Origin: Methanosarcina sp. MSH10X1
GTDB taxonomy: Archaea > Halobacteriota > Methanosarcinia > Methanosarcinales > Methanosarcinaceae
DNA length: 59,249 nt
Assembly: GCF_004099695.1 (NCBI RefSeq)
Contig: NZ_SCHL01000021.1
Coordinates: 1-59,249 of the forward strand
Direction: 5' to 3'
This document shows positions 47,484 to 56,875 of the stretch, one piece after another. The stretch's first letter is position 1. Each line of letters begins with the position of its first letter. The position numbers and the translations under genes are program-made. The notes beneath the pieces were generated by a model that worked only from the letters and a program-made list of their open reading frames with translations, ran no database searches and was not told the origin of the DNA.

Positions 47484-49580
47484 TCAGTTCCTGCACCCAA
47501 AAAGATTCTTAGCCTGTACGGAAGCGGGTGAAACCTCAGGAATATCGAAGCTGAGCCTTGTGATACTTCGGAGTTTTTCAATAATTGAGTTCTTTCTCGG
47601 CCCCACAAGGCTGTGTTCCATTACCTCCGCAATAGTGGAAACAGGGATAATCTGAATCTTTTCCCGGTATGATTTTTCAATGAGCACATCTGCTTCATTT
47701 GCTTTCGGGATGATGACTTTCTTCATACCCGCCTGGGCTGCAGCCTCAATCTTATAGGTAACTCCGCCTACTGGCAGGACATCTCCCCTGACTGAAAGGG
47801 AGCCTGTCATTGCAACAGTCTGGTCAACAGGAATCTTTTCGATGGCAGATATGACAGCCGTTGCAATGGAAACCGATGCACTGTCGCCTTCCACGCCTTC
47901 GTAGGTTCCTACAAACTGGATATGGACATCGTGTCTGGAGATATCCGTACCTGTCATATTTTTTATGACAGCAGAGACGTTTTGCACCGCTTCCTTTGCG
48001 ATCGTTTTGAGCTTACCTGTTGCTATAATCCGGCCCTCGGATCCGGAAATTGCAGGGGTGACTTCGGACACGATAGGAAGTACGATCCCGGAGTCCCCGC
48101 CCATAACTGCAAGTCCGTTAACCCTGCCCACAGCAGAACCTCTTCTGAGGAAGGATTCATATTCCTTGCGCTGCTCCAGGTAGCTGTCTGCAAGCTGCTG
48201 CTCAATGGATCTTGCGATTCTTTTTGCAGCAAGTACGTGTTCTGAGGTTGTTAATTGAGCTCCTTCAGAGTGGGCAATATCTCCTGCCACACGTACGAGC
48301 CCGCCAAGGTCACGCAGTTTCAGGGTAAGATGTCCTTTCCTGCCTGCCCGCCTTCTGGCTTCCCGGATTACTTCCTCCACTGCACCTTCATCAAAGTGAG
48401 GGATGTGCCCGTCCCGGACAACTTCCTGGGCAACAAAACGGACCATTTTCTTCCGGTTCTCGGCACTATCTTCCATGGAGTCCCGCATGTAGACTTCGTA
48501 ACCGTAACCTTTTATCCTTGACCTGAGCGCAGGATGCATCTTCTGCACGGCGTCCAAGTTCCCTGCAGAAACCATAATAAAATCACAGGGCACTGGCTCG
48601 GTTTTTACAAGAGCGCCTGAGCTTCTCTCGGACTGCCCGGTAATAGGATATTCCTTTTCCTGGAGCGCAGTCAGGAGGCTCTGCTGGGATTCCAGCCTGA
48701 GAGTATTGATTTCGTCAATAAAGAGCACACCTTTGTGAGCCTTGTGGATATCTCCTGCCTCCACCCTGTCGTGAGCAGGAGTCTCAAGCCCGCCTGACTG
48801 GAACGGGTCGTGTCTTACATCCCCAAGCAGAGCGCCTGCGTGAGCTCCGGTTGCATCGATGTATGGTGCGTGCTCTTTATCATAATTGGAAACCGCCATC
48901 TTCGGAATCATCATTTCTTCTTTAGGCAAGAACTGGCGGGTCAGCATGAGAATCATTATGCCTGCAATAATGCCCCATAGTAATTGGGCAACAAAATAAG
49001 AGTAGATAATAATGCCCACAACAAAAAGCATCATGAGCATATTTCTGGCCTGGGCTTTCTTCCTGGCTTCCATCTTGTGAGCCATGACGATTTCTCTGCC
49101 TTTTCCGGCAGGAACCTCCCTGATTTTAGGGTTGTTCAGGTCTTCCATGTTAGGATATACAAGAATATCCTTGAGCTCTTCTTTAGGAAGAAGTTCTGCC
49201 ATTGCTTTTGCAAGCAGGGATTTCCCTGTACCTGGGGTCCCTATCATCATAATGTGCCGTCTCTGGCTGGCTGCCTTTTTCACAACTTCTACGGCATGCT
49301 CCTGCCCCAGCACCTGGTCAATTAGAAGTTTGGGTACATCTATATTAGAAGTATTTTCAAACAGGAAGCCGATGTCAACATCTTCATCCATGTCCTGACC
49401 GGATTCAGACTCGGCTTTAACCTGGTTGGGTTCAGGCCCAGTCATACCCTTACCGGACTCATCCCTCTTCTGGTCGGCCGCAGACTTGTCTACGTCCTGA
49501 ACGGGCTCGCCTATATCTTGAGCGGGTTCGTCCATCTTCCCCGAAGACTCGTCTATGTTCTGATTACTATTATACACCAT
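47484..49580 (-). CDS. lonB: Archaeal Lon protease (LonB), membrane-anchored
   Basis: A 698-residue AAA+ protease. A 65-residue acidic, repetitive N-terminal extension (EPVQDVDKSAADQ) precedes the ATPase. Walker A is GTPGTGKS at 114-121; a membrane hairpin at residues 181-213 (FVVGIIIYSYFVAQLLWGII) is inserted in the AAA domain as in all archaeal LonB; Walker B is VLFIDEI. The protease domain carries the Ser in VEGDSASVS and the Lys in TYKIEAAAQAG (Ser-Lys dyad). It degrades misfolded and membrane proteins at the cell membrane. tldD and pmbA follow on the same transcript. Confidence 0.95.
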   Translation of the reverse strand: MVYNSNQNIDESSGKMDEPAQDIGEPVQDVDKSAADQKRDESGKGMTGPEPNQVKAESESGQDMDEDVDIGFLFENTSNIDVPKLLIDQVLGQEHAVEVVKKAASQRRHIMMIGTPGTGKSLLAKAMAELLPKEELKDILVYPNMEDLNNPKIREVPAGKGREIVMAHKMEARKKAQARNMLMMLFVVGIIIYSYFVAQLLWGIIAGIMILMLTRQFLPKEEMMIPKMAVSNYDKEHAPYIDATGAHAGALLGDVRHDPFQSGGLETPAHDRVEAGDIHKAHKGVLFIDEINTLRLESQQSLLTALQEKEYPITGQSERSSGALVKTEPVPCDFIMVSAGNLDAVQKMHPALRSRIKGYGYEVYMRDSMEDSAENRKKMVRFVAQEVVRDGHIPHFDEGAVEEVIREARRRAGRKGHLTLKLRDLGGLVRVAGDIAHSEGAQLTTSEHVLAAKRIARSIEQQLADSYLEQRKEYESFLRRGSAVGRVNGLAVMGGDSGIVLPIVSEVTPAISGSEGRIIATGKLKTIAKEAVQNVSAVIKNMTGTDISRHDVHIQFVGTYEGVEGDSASVSIATAVISAIEKIPVDQTVAMTGSLSVRGDVLPVGGVTYKIEAAAQAGMKKVIIPKANEADVLIEKSYREKIQIIPVSTIAEVMEHSLVGPRKNSIIEKLRSITRLSFDIPEVSPASVQAKNLFGCRN

Positions 49581-50095
49581 GGTTAGCTCACATATTCGAA
49601 CGTTGTTAAATAGACGTTACTAAACAATATTTATATTTGACGTTTTCGAAAAATAATGGGATTAGTGATAAAATGATTGGTAAAAGCGGGTGTCACAATA
49701 ACGAATTCCTGAAGTTACTGTACCCCATCCATACTTCGGCTAATTATATAAACTTACGGTATATAAAATTAACCTACCACTGTATATACAATATATAGAA
49801 ACCTCTTGTTATATACTATTCGCTAGTTGCGCATTTGGCTCGAAAACGCAACAAAAATTAATTTTCAAATCGGTGTTTAAGAAGTCTCAAGTCATTTATG
49901 ATATCTCCCCTATATATACATTGAGCATGGTCCGCGGATTCAAAACTGACTCAGAGCCGAAATGAGATGTCAAAATTAGTTCAGACTGGTTCAGACTGGC
50001 TCAGGCTGAAATAAATCTAATGAAGCCATATCCCTGCAGCTGCTCATAAACCGGTATCGACATCTATTTAAAAAAACAAGAGGCTTTTTTCTCTT
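49581..50095. other. Divergent promoter region between lonB and a TPR gene
   Basis: A 515-base AT-rich region. Several TATA-like stretches occur, such as TTATATA at 49745-49751 and TATATAC (49783-49789). A short repeat, TTCAGACTGG, is present twice at about 49981-50000. No coding frame. It drives lonB leftward and the TPR gene rightward. A heat-shock-type promoter is possible but not shown. Confidence 0.45.
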
Positions 50096-50920
50096 ATGTC
50101 CGGAAGCAAGGTAAGAAATCTTCTCCTTCTGAAGCAAATTCATAGTGCTGTAGCCCAGATCAAAAAAGGCAAGCTGGATAAAGCCCTTGAAACCCTAGAT
50201 AAAGCCGAAGACTCCGCAAAAAGAGCAAAATCTACTGACGCCCTTTATTATGTTCTTTTTACGCGTGGAAGTATCCTTTATACTGCGGCTAAATATGATG
50301 AAGCCCTTGAAACCTATGAAAGGGCACTTAATGCAGGCTCAGAACTCCTTAAAGCCGACCCCGAGAATATTGATTACCAGCACTATATGGGCACAACCCT
50401 GAGCAATACCGGAAACCTGCTTAAAAAGAAAGGTGAAATTTCACAAGCTGCCGAATACTATACCCGTGCCTGTAAGACATATGTAAACCTTCTGGAGAAA
50501 GAGCCTGAAAATGCAGTTTTCCGATCCTATGCCGGCGAGAACCTGAATAATTATGCGGTTCTCCTCACGGACATGAGCTCTTTTGAAGAAGCCTGTGAGG
50601 TGCTCAGGCAGGCAATTGAGCTTTACGAAAAGCTCCTCGAAGAAAAGCCAGAAAACCTCGGCTACCAGGCCGAGCTTTCAGTCGCGCTCAGCCAGTTTGG
50701 AAATTGCCTCATCCGCCAGGGCCCGGAAAAGCGCGACTCTGCAAAACCGTACCTTGAAAAAGCCCTTGCCATGCAGGAAAACCTTCTAGCCCAGCAGCCC
50801 GAAAATGAGAACATTAAGGAAGCCATTGCTTTGACCCGTGAAAGGCTGGAAAGACTGGAAAAAGTAGAAAAGCAGGAAAATCCGGAGAAACCGGATAAGC
50901 CTGATAATTCCGAACATTAA
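50096..50920 (+). CDS. TPR protein
   Basis: A 274-residue soluble protein. Helical repeats of the long TPR type run from about residue 10 to 255, for example VLFTRGSILYTAAKYDEALE and NTGNLLKKKGEISQAAEYYT, with longer connecting segments (LLKADPENIDYQHYMG). The C-terminal tail is charged (EKVEKQENPEKPDKPDN). No enzyme domain. Its stop overlaps the stop of the convergent membrane protein gene by three bases. The ATG lies at about the start of the transcript. Confidence 0.85.
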   Translation: MSGSKVRNLLLLKQIHSAVAQIKKGKLDKALETLDKAEDSAKRAKSTDALYYVLFTRGSILYTAAKYDEALETYERALNAGSELLKADPENIDYQHYMGTTLSNTGNLLKKKGEISQAAEYYTRACKTYVNLLEKEPENAVFRSYAGENLNNYAVLLTDMSSFEEACEVLRQAIELYEKLLEEKPENLGYQAELSVALSQFGNCLIRQGPEKRDSAKPYLEKALAMQENLLAQQPENENIKEAIALTRERLERLEKVEKQENPEKPDKPDNSEH

Positions 50921-51396
50921 AGATTGTTATTCGAAAATAGCAGCATATGCACATAAAGTAAAATCAAGAGGCCTGCAACGATTCCCCAGATGAACTGAAA
51001 GGTAAAGTACGAATAAATAACCAGCCCCAGCACGAAAAGGGTAACAGCAATATTTGCAAGCCTGACTTTCCTTTTCATCCGGGGATCGTGCGGAGTTCCG
51101 GCTTCTTCTTCTTCCAGGTAACATTCCGTGAAGTGACTTCTTTCCCATTTCAGCAGGAAGTAAAGCCTCAGGATAAGGACATCGATAACTATGCCCCAGA
51201 GAAGCTGCCCGATATAAAAGGTATAAAAGAGGATAGCTGCGAGAAAGATACCCACAAGTATAAGGTAAATTTTTTCTCGTTTTCTGATTTCAGGAATCTC
51301 GATTCTACCCTTCCCCCAACACTCCTTATCTTTTTCTTCCTTTATTTCTCCATTAACGTTATTTACCTTTTCCCAGACGCCCATTTCAGAGATCAA
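50917..51396 (-). CDS. Membrane protein with two Lon-type transmembrane hairpins
   Basis: A 159-residue protein with four membrane segments in two hairpins: residues about 46-83 (FYTFYIGQLLWGIVIDVLIL) and 115-154 (IYSYFTFQFIWGIVAGLLIL), with a charged loop between. Both hairpins closely resemble the membrane hairpin of the LonB encoded two genes away (IIIYSYFVAQLLWGIIAGIM). No protease or ATPase domain is present. I do not recognise a family beyond this similarity. It may interact with Lon in the membrane; this is inference. The real start may be the ATG at 51396 or an ATG four codons in. Confidence 0.75.
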   Translation of the reverse strand: MISEMGVWEKVNNVNGEIKEEKDKECWGKGRIEIPEIRKREKIYLILVGIFLAAILFYTFYIGQLLWGIVIDVLILRLYFLLKWERSHFTECYLEEEEAGTPHDPRMKRKVRLANIAVTLFVLGLVIYSYFTFQFIWGIVAGLLILLYVHMLLFSNNNL

Positions 51397-51716
51397 TTAA
51401 CATCAAATTATTAAAAAAATAGTTAAAAAACATGGGTTAATTTTCGGGCGGCAAAAAAATTAAATGATAAAAAACCCGAACGCAGCAACTGTAATCAGTC
51501 GCCTGAGTCCGAATTATCCACGCTCCATCGGCGCGGCTTTTCCCGGTATACAGAGGATAAGAATCAATAATCTCTTGTTCTCACGGTTTTTGCTACAACT
51601 ACAGCACAAAAAACACAATGTTTAAGCTATCCTGAATTTATTCTTTTACTGTGTCAGGGCGTTTGAGAGATTCAACAGAAGAAAATTTTCAAAAGACCTC
51701 ATTTTCAATGTAAGAA
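51397..51716. other. Spacer
   Basis: About 320 bases with no coding signal; serves as the upstream region of the Lon-hairpin protein gene and borders a decayed TPR gene. Confidence 0.35.
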
Positions 51717-51922
51717 GGTAACCCCAAGGAAGCCTTAAAAGAGCTTAGAAAAGCCGAAGAAGCTATAAACTCCTCGAAAACGACCCCGAAAACATAGCCT
51801 ACCAATCAGATGTAGGAGCTATACTCAACAATTTAGGAACCTTGCTTTCTGATATGGGGCGCATTGAAGAGGCAAAACAAAGATATGAGAAAGCACTCGA
51901 TATGCGTGAAAAGCTCCGTTAA
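51717..51922 (+). pseudogene. TPR gene remnant
   Basis: Two adjacent frames together encode TPR-like sequence: first GNPKEALKELRKAEEAINSS, then, shifted near 51767, KLLENDPENIAYQSDVGAIL followed by NNLGTLLSDMGRIEEAKQRY and a TAA at 51920-51922. No start or complete repeat set remains. The wording resembles the TPR gene at 50096, so it is a decayed paralogue. Confidence 0.75.
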
Positions 51923-52107
51923 AGACACTACCCTCCTGCCACGATTAACAAGTACTCAAAATGTCAAAAAAGGTAAGAAGGCTGGTGATTACCTGAAAAT
52001 CTCCTTAGTGGCTTAACTTCGAGCCTATCCAGAAACTCAAAATTTGATTTTCTAACCCATTCTGGAACAGTCGATGGAATTCTATTTTTATAGATTATAG
52101 AGTAAGG

Positions 52108-52539
52108 TTATTCTCTCAAAGTCCCGACAACAGGATAACCCTTTAATATTTCAGCTCCATGCGGTGTCTGGTCTATTTTTCCAGTTATGTCTGTCCCAGC
52201 ATTGCATCCTTTATGACTGCCATTTATCCAGATATTCTCATCAGTGACATCATAAACCTGACCCTGATAGGAAGCGTATGCCTTCCCATTTTTACCGTTG
52301 TACTCTGCAAGTTCTTGAAGTGTAAATTCTTTCATCTCAGATTTGTTTGTTGCATTCTGCATTTCGGTTGCAGTCTGTATTTCAGTTGCCTCTTCTCCAG
52401 TTGGAGTGACTGCTTCAACAGGAGTTACAGCTTGTTCTGGTGTTCCAGTTTCATTTTGAGTTACCGGTTTATTTTCCGTGCATCCTATTGTCAGGAATAT
52501 GCTGAGTAAAACTATCAATATAATCAGAACTTTTCTCAT
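52108..52539 (-). CDS. Cytochrome b5-like heme/steroid-binding domain lipoprotein
   Basis: A 143-residue exported protein. A lipobox-type signal (LLSIFLTIGCTEN, Cys20) suggests lipid anchoring. A Thr/Glu-rich linker follows (residues 25-70). The C-terminal domain (75-143) is of the small cytochrome b5/MAPR type: FTLQELAEYNGKNGKAYASY, GQVYDVTDENIWINGSH, GTDITGKI, PHGAEILKGYPVVGTL. Such domains bind heme or related ligands. It may be an electron carrier at the outer membrane face. It is flanked by spacers, likely monocistronic. Confidence 0.85.
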   Translation of the reverse strand: MRKVLIILIVLLSIFLTIGCTENKPVTQNETGTPEQAVTPVEAVTPTGEEATEIQTATEMQNATNKSEMKEFTLQELAEYNGKNGKAYASYQGQVYDVTDENIWINGSHKGCNAGTDITGKIDQTPHGAEILKGYPVVGTLRE

Positions 52540-52838
52540 TATTTCCCCCCATACAGCACAATTTTCTTTCTATTTACTCAGTTCCAAAACGAGAAAGAAA
52601 TTCTTCGAATTTCTGAAATTTAATACAAATTGATCTAAAGGTATTATTTTATTTCATGGAGCTTACGCACTCAAGATATAAAAATAAAGTACAGTAAACA
52701 TTAAATGATGTAATTTTTCGATTCTAACGTCCTGGAAAAAACATATGAATCCGATATAGTTGTAGAATTAAGTTTAATTTTAAGACATGCTCATCATGAG
52801 GATAAAAATAAGTTTTGGGATAGTCTCTTTAAGTAAAT
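52540..52838. other. AT-rich spacer upstream of the cytochrome b5-like gene
   Basis: About 300 bases, AT-rich, with no coding frame. It should hold the promoter of the lipoprotein gene. Confidence 0.35.
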
Positions 52839-53048
52839 TTAAGTAAACAGGTCGAAAATATTTCCCAGCATGTTGCTGTCAGCCTGGTAGAATTCGGTGT
52901 ATTTACAGCGTTTGCAGGTGACGTGGGTGAATTTCTTGTTCTGGAGGTCTAGGAGTTTACTGAGAAAACCGCCTGTGGTGCGGATTTCGCCGGTCTCGTA
53001 AGAATTATTACCGCATTTGGGGCACACGAAGTTAATATTTCTGCTCAT
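52839..53048 (-). CDS. Small zinc-ribbon protein
   Basis: A 69-residue protein with two CxxC knuckles: FVCPKCGNNSYETGEI and HVTCKRCKYTEFYQ, spaced by about 30 residues including GGFLSKLLDLQNKKF. This fits predicted nucleic-acid-binding zinc ribbons (COG3478 type). Function unknown. Confidence 0.8.
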   Translation of the reverse strand: MSRNINFVCPKCGNNSYETGEIRTTGGFLSKLLDLQNKKFTHVTCKRCKYTEFYQADSNMLGNIFDLFT

Positions 53049-53250
53049 TTTCTGGTCTCGTTATTTTGTAGTTTGATTATTTTATGATCCTGTTATTTTT
53101 CGGTCTCTTTATTTCCCGGCCTTGTTATTATTTGATCTGGCTGGAATTTGTCAGTTAGTCAGGAGTAGCTTTACACTGGCATTATTTAATATTATTGCAG
53201 AAATAGAGGAAAGAAATATTAGACTAAAGAATAATTACTGCGTAAGAGCC

Positions 53251-53712
53251 ATGAAAATAAAAGCTATAATCACGATTGCGCTTATAATCTCGGCTGCCCT
53301 GATGGCTGCAAAGTTATCTCCGGGGATTATTAATACTGATCAGTTCAGGGAAGGAAAGTATATCCATCTGGACAGTATGGAAATTGCCTTCAGTAAAACT
53401 GATGCGAAAATTAGTATTGAGTACCATTTAAGCCCTTTTGCCCAGGCGTATATATTTCTTTTCGGGAGCAAGCATCTGGAGCCCAAGATAGAGGAGATTT
53501 TTTTTGACTTTGAGAATGTGAAAGTTAAGGAGATAGGGAGAAGCAGTGCTTTGATTCAGGTGAAAGGCGTCTCCAGAAGGAGTGATGAATATTACCTGCA
53601 CGAGTCCCGGGAATTTGGAATGGCGCCTGATACCCTAACTGTGATTTATCCAGAGGGCGCCAGGAGAAATATTCAACACGCAAAATTCACCCCGAATACA
53701 TTTTATGTTTGA
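53251..53712 (+). CDS. Exported protein of unknown function
   Basis: A 153-residue protein with an N-terminal signal or anchor (residues 1-22, KIKAIITIALIISAALMAA). The rest is a soluble, probably beta-rich domain (MEIAFSKTDAKISIEYHLSP, ENVKVKEIGRSSALIQVKGV). The frame extends upstream to 53122, but the ATG at 53251 gives a normal signal peptide. I do not recognise the family. Confidence 0.6.
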   Translation: MKIKAIITIALIISAALMAAKLSPGIINTDQFREGKYIHLDSMEIAFSKTDAKISIEYHLSPFAQAYIFLFGSKHLEPKIEEIFFDFENVKVKEIGRSSALIQVKGVSRRSDEYYLHESREFGMAPDTLTVIYPEGARRNIQHAKFTPNTFYV

Positions 53713-54092
53713 GAAAGGTCCGGTATAGCTTAGATTAGCTTTTAACTGGCTTCTAATTAACCTTTAACTGGCTTCTAATTAACCTTTAACTGGATTTAAT
53801 CAGCTTTTAACTGGCTTTTAATTAACCTCTGATCGAAATTCCCGGATTCCGGATCCAATGCTCAAATAGCGCTTCCATTTCCAGAAGCCTTTAAATTTCC
53901 TTTTATCTCTGCTTATCTCTCCACAGTTGATCTATTCTTCTCGTCTTAAGCTTTAAGAGGAGCTGTTCTTCCTTTCCGAAGAAAGTAATTTCCGGCTAAG
54001 GACATTTATTCAGACACATGGCACAAAAAGGTGATTTTATACACATTTCAGGAATATATATTTAATAAGAAACCCAATTTTCTTTGATAGCC
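53713..54092. repeat. Spacer with 22-bp tandem repeat
   Basis: At about 53748-53830 the unit TTTAACTGGCTTCTAATTAA plus CC is repeated with 22-base period about three times, followed by diverged copies. The remainder is AT-rich; a likely TATA element, ATATATTTAATAAG, lies at 54054-54067 upstream of the cysteate synthase gene. Confidence 0.7.
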
Positions 54093-55343
54093 ATGGGAAG
54101 ATTCAACCTAAAATGTCTCAAGTGTGGAAGAGAATATGGTCAGGAATACAGGCTCACCTGTGAAAATGACAACTCTCTTTTGCGGGCGGACTATTACGAA
54201 AAAACGCTGGAACTAAGAAACCAGCCCGGAATCGGAAGGTTCCATTCCTGGCTCCCAATTCAGGAAGAGCTTACTACGGATGCAGGACCCATAACTTACA
54301 AAAGCGAAGCCCTTGCCAGGGAATTGGGGCTTTCAAACCTTTATATAGGATTCAGTGGGTACTGGCCCGAAAAAGGGGCTTTCGTTAGAACCTGCAGTTT
54401 CAAAGAACTCGAAGCCTACCCGACCATGCAGCTCCTGAAAGAAACCGGTGGAAAAGCTATAGTCCTTGCCTCTGCCGGAAATACAGGTAGGGCATTTGCT
54501 CACGTATCGGCTTTGACAGGCACTGATGTCTACATAGTTGTGCCGGATTCCGGAGTTTCAAAGTTATGGTTGCCCGAGGAACCGACCGAATCTATTCATC
54601 TTATACGCATGAGCCCTGGAAATGATTACACGGATGCTATCAATCTTGCAGGCAGGCTTGCAAAACTGCCTGGCATGGTTCCCGAAGGCGGAGCGAGAAA
54701 CGTTGCCAGAAGAGACGGGATGGGCACTGTAATGCTGGATGCAGCCATGACAATAGGGAAAATTCCTGACCATTATTTCCAGGCTGTCGGAAGCGGTACT
54801 GGAGGAATTTCAGCCTGGGAAGCCGCATTACGTCTCAAGGAAGACGGGCGGTACGGGCGAAAACTTCCGAAACTCCAGCTTGCCCAGAACCTTCCGTTTG
54901 TGCCCATGTATAATGCCTGGCAGGAAAGAAGAAGAGAGATAATTCCCGAACTTGACATGAATGATGCAAAGAAACGGATCGAAGAAACCTACGCCACCGT
55001 ACTTACCAACCGGGCTCCCCCGTACGGAGTTACAGGCGGACTCTATGACGCACTTGTTGATACTGACGGAATAATGTATGCAGTTACAAGAGAAGAAGCC
55101 CTTGAGGCTAAGGCTCTTTTTGAGTCACTTGAAGGTATTGATATCCTATCTCCCTCAGCAGTGGCGGCAGCCTCCCTGTTAAAAGCTGTACAAGCCGGAA
55201 AAATCTCAAGAGACGAAACTATTCTCCTGAATATTGCAGGCGGAGGATACAGTCGCCTGAAAGAGGACTTTGACCTTTTCCAGATCCCGCCGGTAGCTAC
55301 TGCGAGGGACCCGGATGTGGCTCTCGAAGAACTTAACATCTGA
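54093..55343 (+). CDS. Cysteate synthase
   Basis: A 416-residue PLP enzyme of fold type II, derived from threonine synthase, that makes L-cysteate from O-phosphoserine and sulfite, the first step of coenzyme M synthesis in Methanosarcinales. An N-terminal zinc-ribbon-like part (CLKCGREY, LTCEND) precedes the core. The PLP lysine is Lys104 in TCSFKELEAYP, the phosphate loop is GSGTGGISAW, and ASAGNTGRAFAHV is the substrate loop. The neighbouring sulfopyruvate decarboxylase gene supports this against plain threonine synthase. The ATG at 54093 is chosen. Confidence 0.9.
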   Translation: MGRFNLKCLKCGREYGQEYRLTCENDNSLLRADYYEKTLELRNQPGIGRFHSWLPIQEELTTDAGPITYKSEALARELGLSNLYIGFSGYWPEKGAFVRTCSFKELEAYPTMQLLKETGGKAIVLASAGNTGRAFAHVSALTGTDVYIVVPDSGVSKLWLPEEPTESIHLIRMSPGNDYTDAINLAGRLAKLPGMVPEGGARNVARRDGMGTVMLDAAMTIGKIPDHYFQAVGSGTGGISAWEAALRLKEDGRYGRKLPKLQLAQNLPFVPMYNAWQERRREIIPELDMNDAKKRIEETYATVLTNRAPPYGVTGGLYDALVDTDGIMYAVTREEALEAKALFESLEGIDILSPSAVAAASLLKAVQAGKISRDETILLNIAGGGYSRLKEDFDLFQIPPVATARDPDVALEELNI

Positions 55344-55460
55344 TTGGGAAAAGAACTGAGTTTGGAAAGAGATCCAATCAGGAAACTATCCGAATTTAGA
55401 AAATATCTGAATTTGGAGAAGCGACAGAAAAATTAGAGAAGAAACTGAAGAGGTGGTTTC

Positions 55461-56633
55461 ATGGCAAGCCCGGAAGAAGAAGTCATAGCAATCATGAAAA
55501 AAGCAGGTATAGACCTTGCTGCAACCCTGCCCTGTGACAGGATCAAGAACCTGCTTCCCCTGATTTCGGAGAATTTTCCTGAAATCCGGTTGACGAGAGA
55601 AGAGAATGGGGTGGGCATCTGTGCCGGAGCTTACCTTGCAGGGGGTAAACCCATGATGCTCATCCAGAGCACAGGGCTGGGAAATATGATTAACGCCCTG
55701 GAATCCCTGAATATAATATGTAAGATCCCCCTGCCTGTCCTGACAAGCTGGCGAGGGGTCTATGGCGAAGGTATAGAGGCACAGGTTCCGCTTGGTGTCC
55801 ACCTGCCTGCAATCCTTGAGGGGGCAGGACTGGAATATACAATAATTGATGAACCCGAAAAGCTTCCTTTCCTTGAAAACGTAATAAAAGATGCCTTTGA
55901 GAATTTAAGGCCGCATATAGCCCTGATCTCACCCAAGATCTGGGAAAAATCGGACTGCTGTGCCTGGGAAATCGCAGGAATGCCGGAAAAGCCGGAGATT
56001 ATGGAAAGGACATGCAGATTTAATTTTACAGGGGAGACACTCAAGCCAGTCATGCTAAGGAACGATGCAATTTGTGCAATTGCTTCCGAACTCGATGGGG
56101 AAATTACGGTAACAAATCTGGGAGTACCCTGTAAGGAACTCTATGCCTGCAAGGACAGAGATCTTAATTTCTATATGTTCGGCTCAATGGGGCTTGTCTC
56201 GTCAATAGGGCTTGGTCTTGCTCTTCAAACCGAGAAAACCGTCGTGACCTTTGATGGGGACGGCAGCCTGCTTATGAATCCTAATGCCCTGCTCGAAATT
56301 GCCAGAGAAGCCCCGAAGAACCTGATAATTGTCTGCCTTGACAACGGCGCATATGGCTCCACGGGCTCGCAGGAAACCTGTGCCCTTCGCTATATCGACC
56401 TGGAAATTCTTGCAAATGCCTGCGGGATTCAGAACACGGCTAAAACAAACAGCAGAGAGGGGCTAATTGAAACCTTCAGGAAGTTTCGGGACATACAGGA
56501 ACTTTCCTTTATCCATGTAATCCTGAAACCCGGGAATACAAAAGCCCCTAACATTCCCCTGAGCCCTGAGGAAGTTACAAAACGCTTTAAAGAGGCTTTA
56601 AAAGCTGAGAGTATAAAGAAACTTAAAAAATAG
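55461..56633 (+). CDS. comDE: Sulfopyruvate decarboxylase, fused ComD-ComE
   Basis: A 390-residue thiamine diphosphate enzyme that decarboxylates sulfopyruvate to sulfoacetaldehyde in coenzyme M synthesis. The N-terminal half (ComD) has the TPP-activating Glu in RLTREENGVGICAGAYLAGG and MLIQSTGLGNMINAL; the C-terminal half (ComE) has the TPP-Mg motif GDGSLLMN followed by VCLDNGAYGSTGSQ. In Methanocaldococcus these are two genes; the fusion is typical for Methanosarcina. The stop is TAG, rare here; read-through would add only eight codons. GAGGTGG precedes the ATG. Confidence 0.93.
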   Translation: MASPEEEVIAIMKKAGIDLAATLPCDRIKNLLPLISENFPEIRLTREENGVGICAGAYLAGGKPMMLIQSTGLGNMINALESLNIICKIPLPVLTSWRGVYGEGIEAQVPLGVHLPAILEGAGLEYTIIDEPEKLPFLENVIKDAFENLRPHIALISPKIWEKSDCCAWEIAGMPEKPEIMERTCRFNFTGETLKPVMLRNDAICAIASELDGEITVTNLGVPCKELYACKDRDLNFYMFGSMGLVSSIGLGLALQTEKTVVTFDGDGSLLMNPNALLEIAREAPKNLIIVCLDNGAYGSTGSQETCALRYIDLEILANACGIQNTAKTNSREGLIETFRKFRDIQELSFIHVILKPGNTKAPNIPLSPEEVTKRFKEALKAESIKKLKK

Positions 56634-56875
56634 AAAGGCTGCCCAGGGAAGCCTTAAAGGCAGGGGACTAAAAATCTTTTAGGATAGGAGCTATGAAAAC
56701 AGATAACCAGAAAAATAACAATCACAATTGAGGAGTGCTAAAGGAGAGAAGGGCGTGAGAAAACATGCCGGACGGCAATTGCTTACTCTAGCCTTATTTT
56801 CTCCAAACCGGGATTTTTCAGCATACCGATCTGAAGTTTTTACTTCGAGTTTCTGACTTTCAACAAGCTTTTTTA

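Noticed and set aside
56631-56660. TAG at the end of comDE as a second pyrrolysine candidate
   Set aside because: Protein length is already normal and read-through would add only eight residues.
56755-56856. 33-residue GTG frame with AAGGAGAG upstream, between comDE and marker 16
   Set aside because: Weak composition and too short to support.
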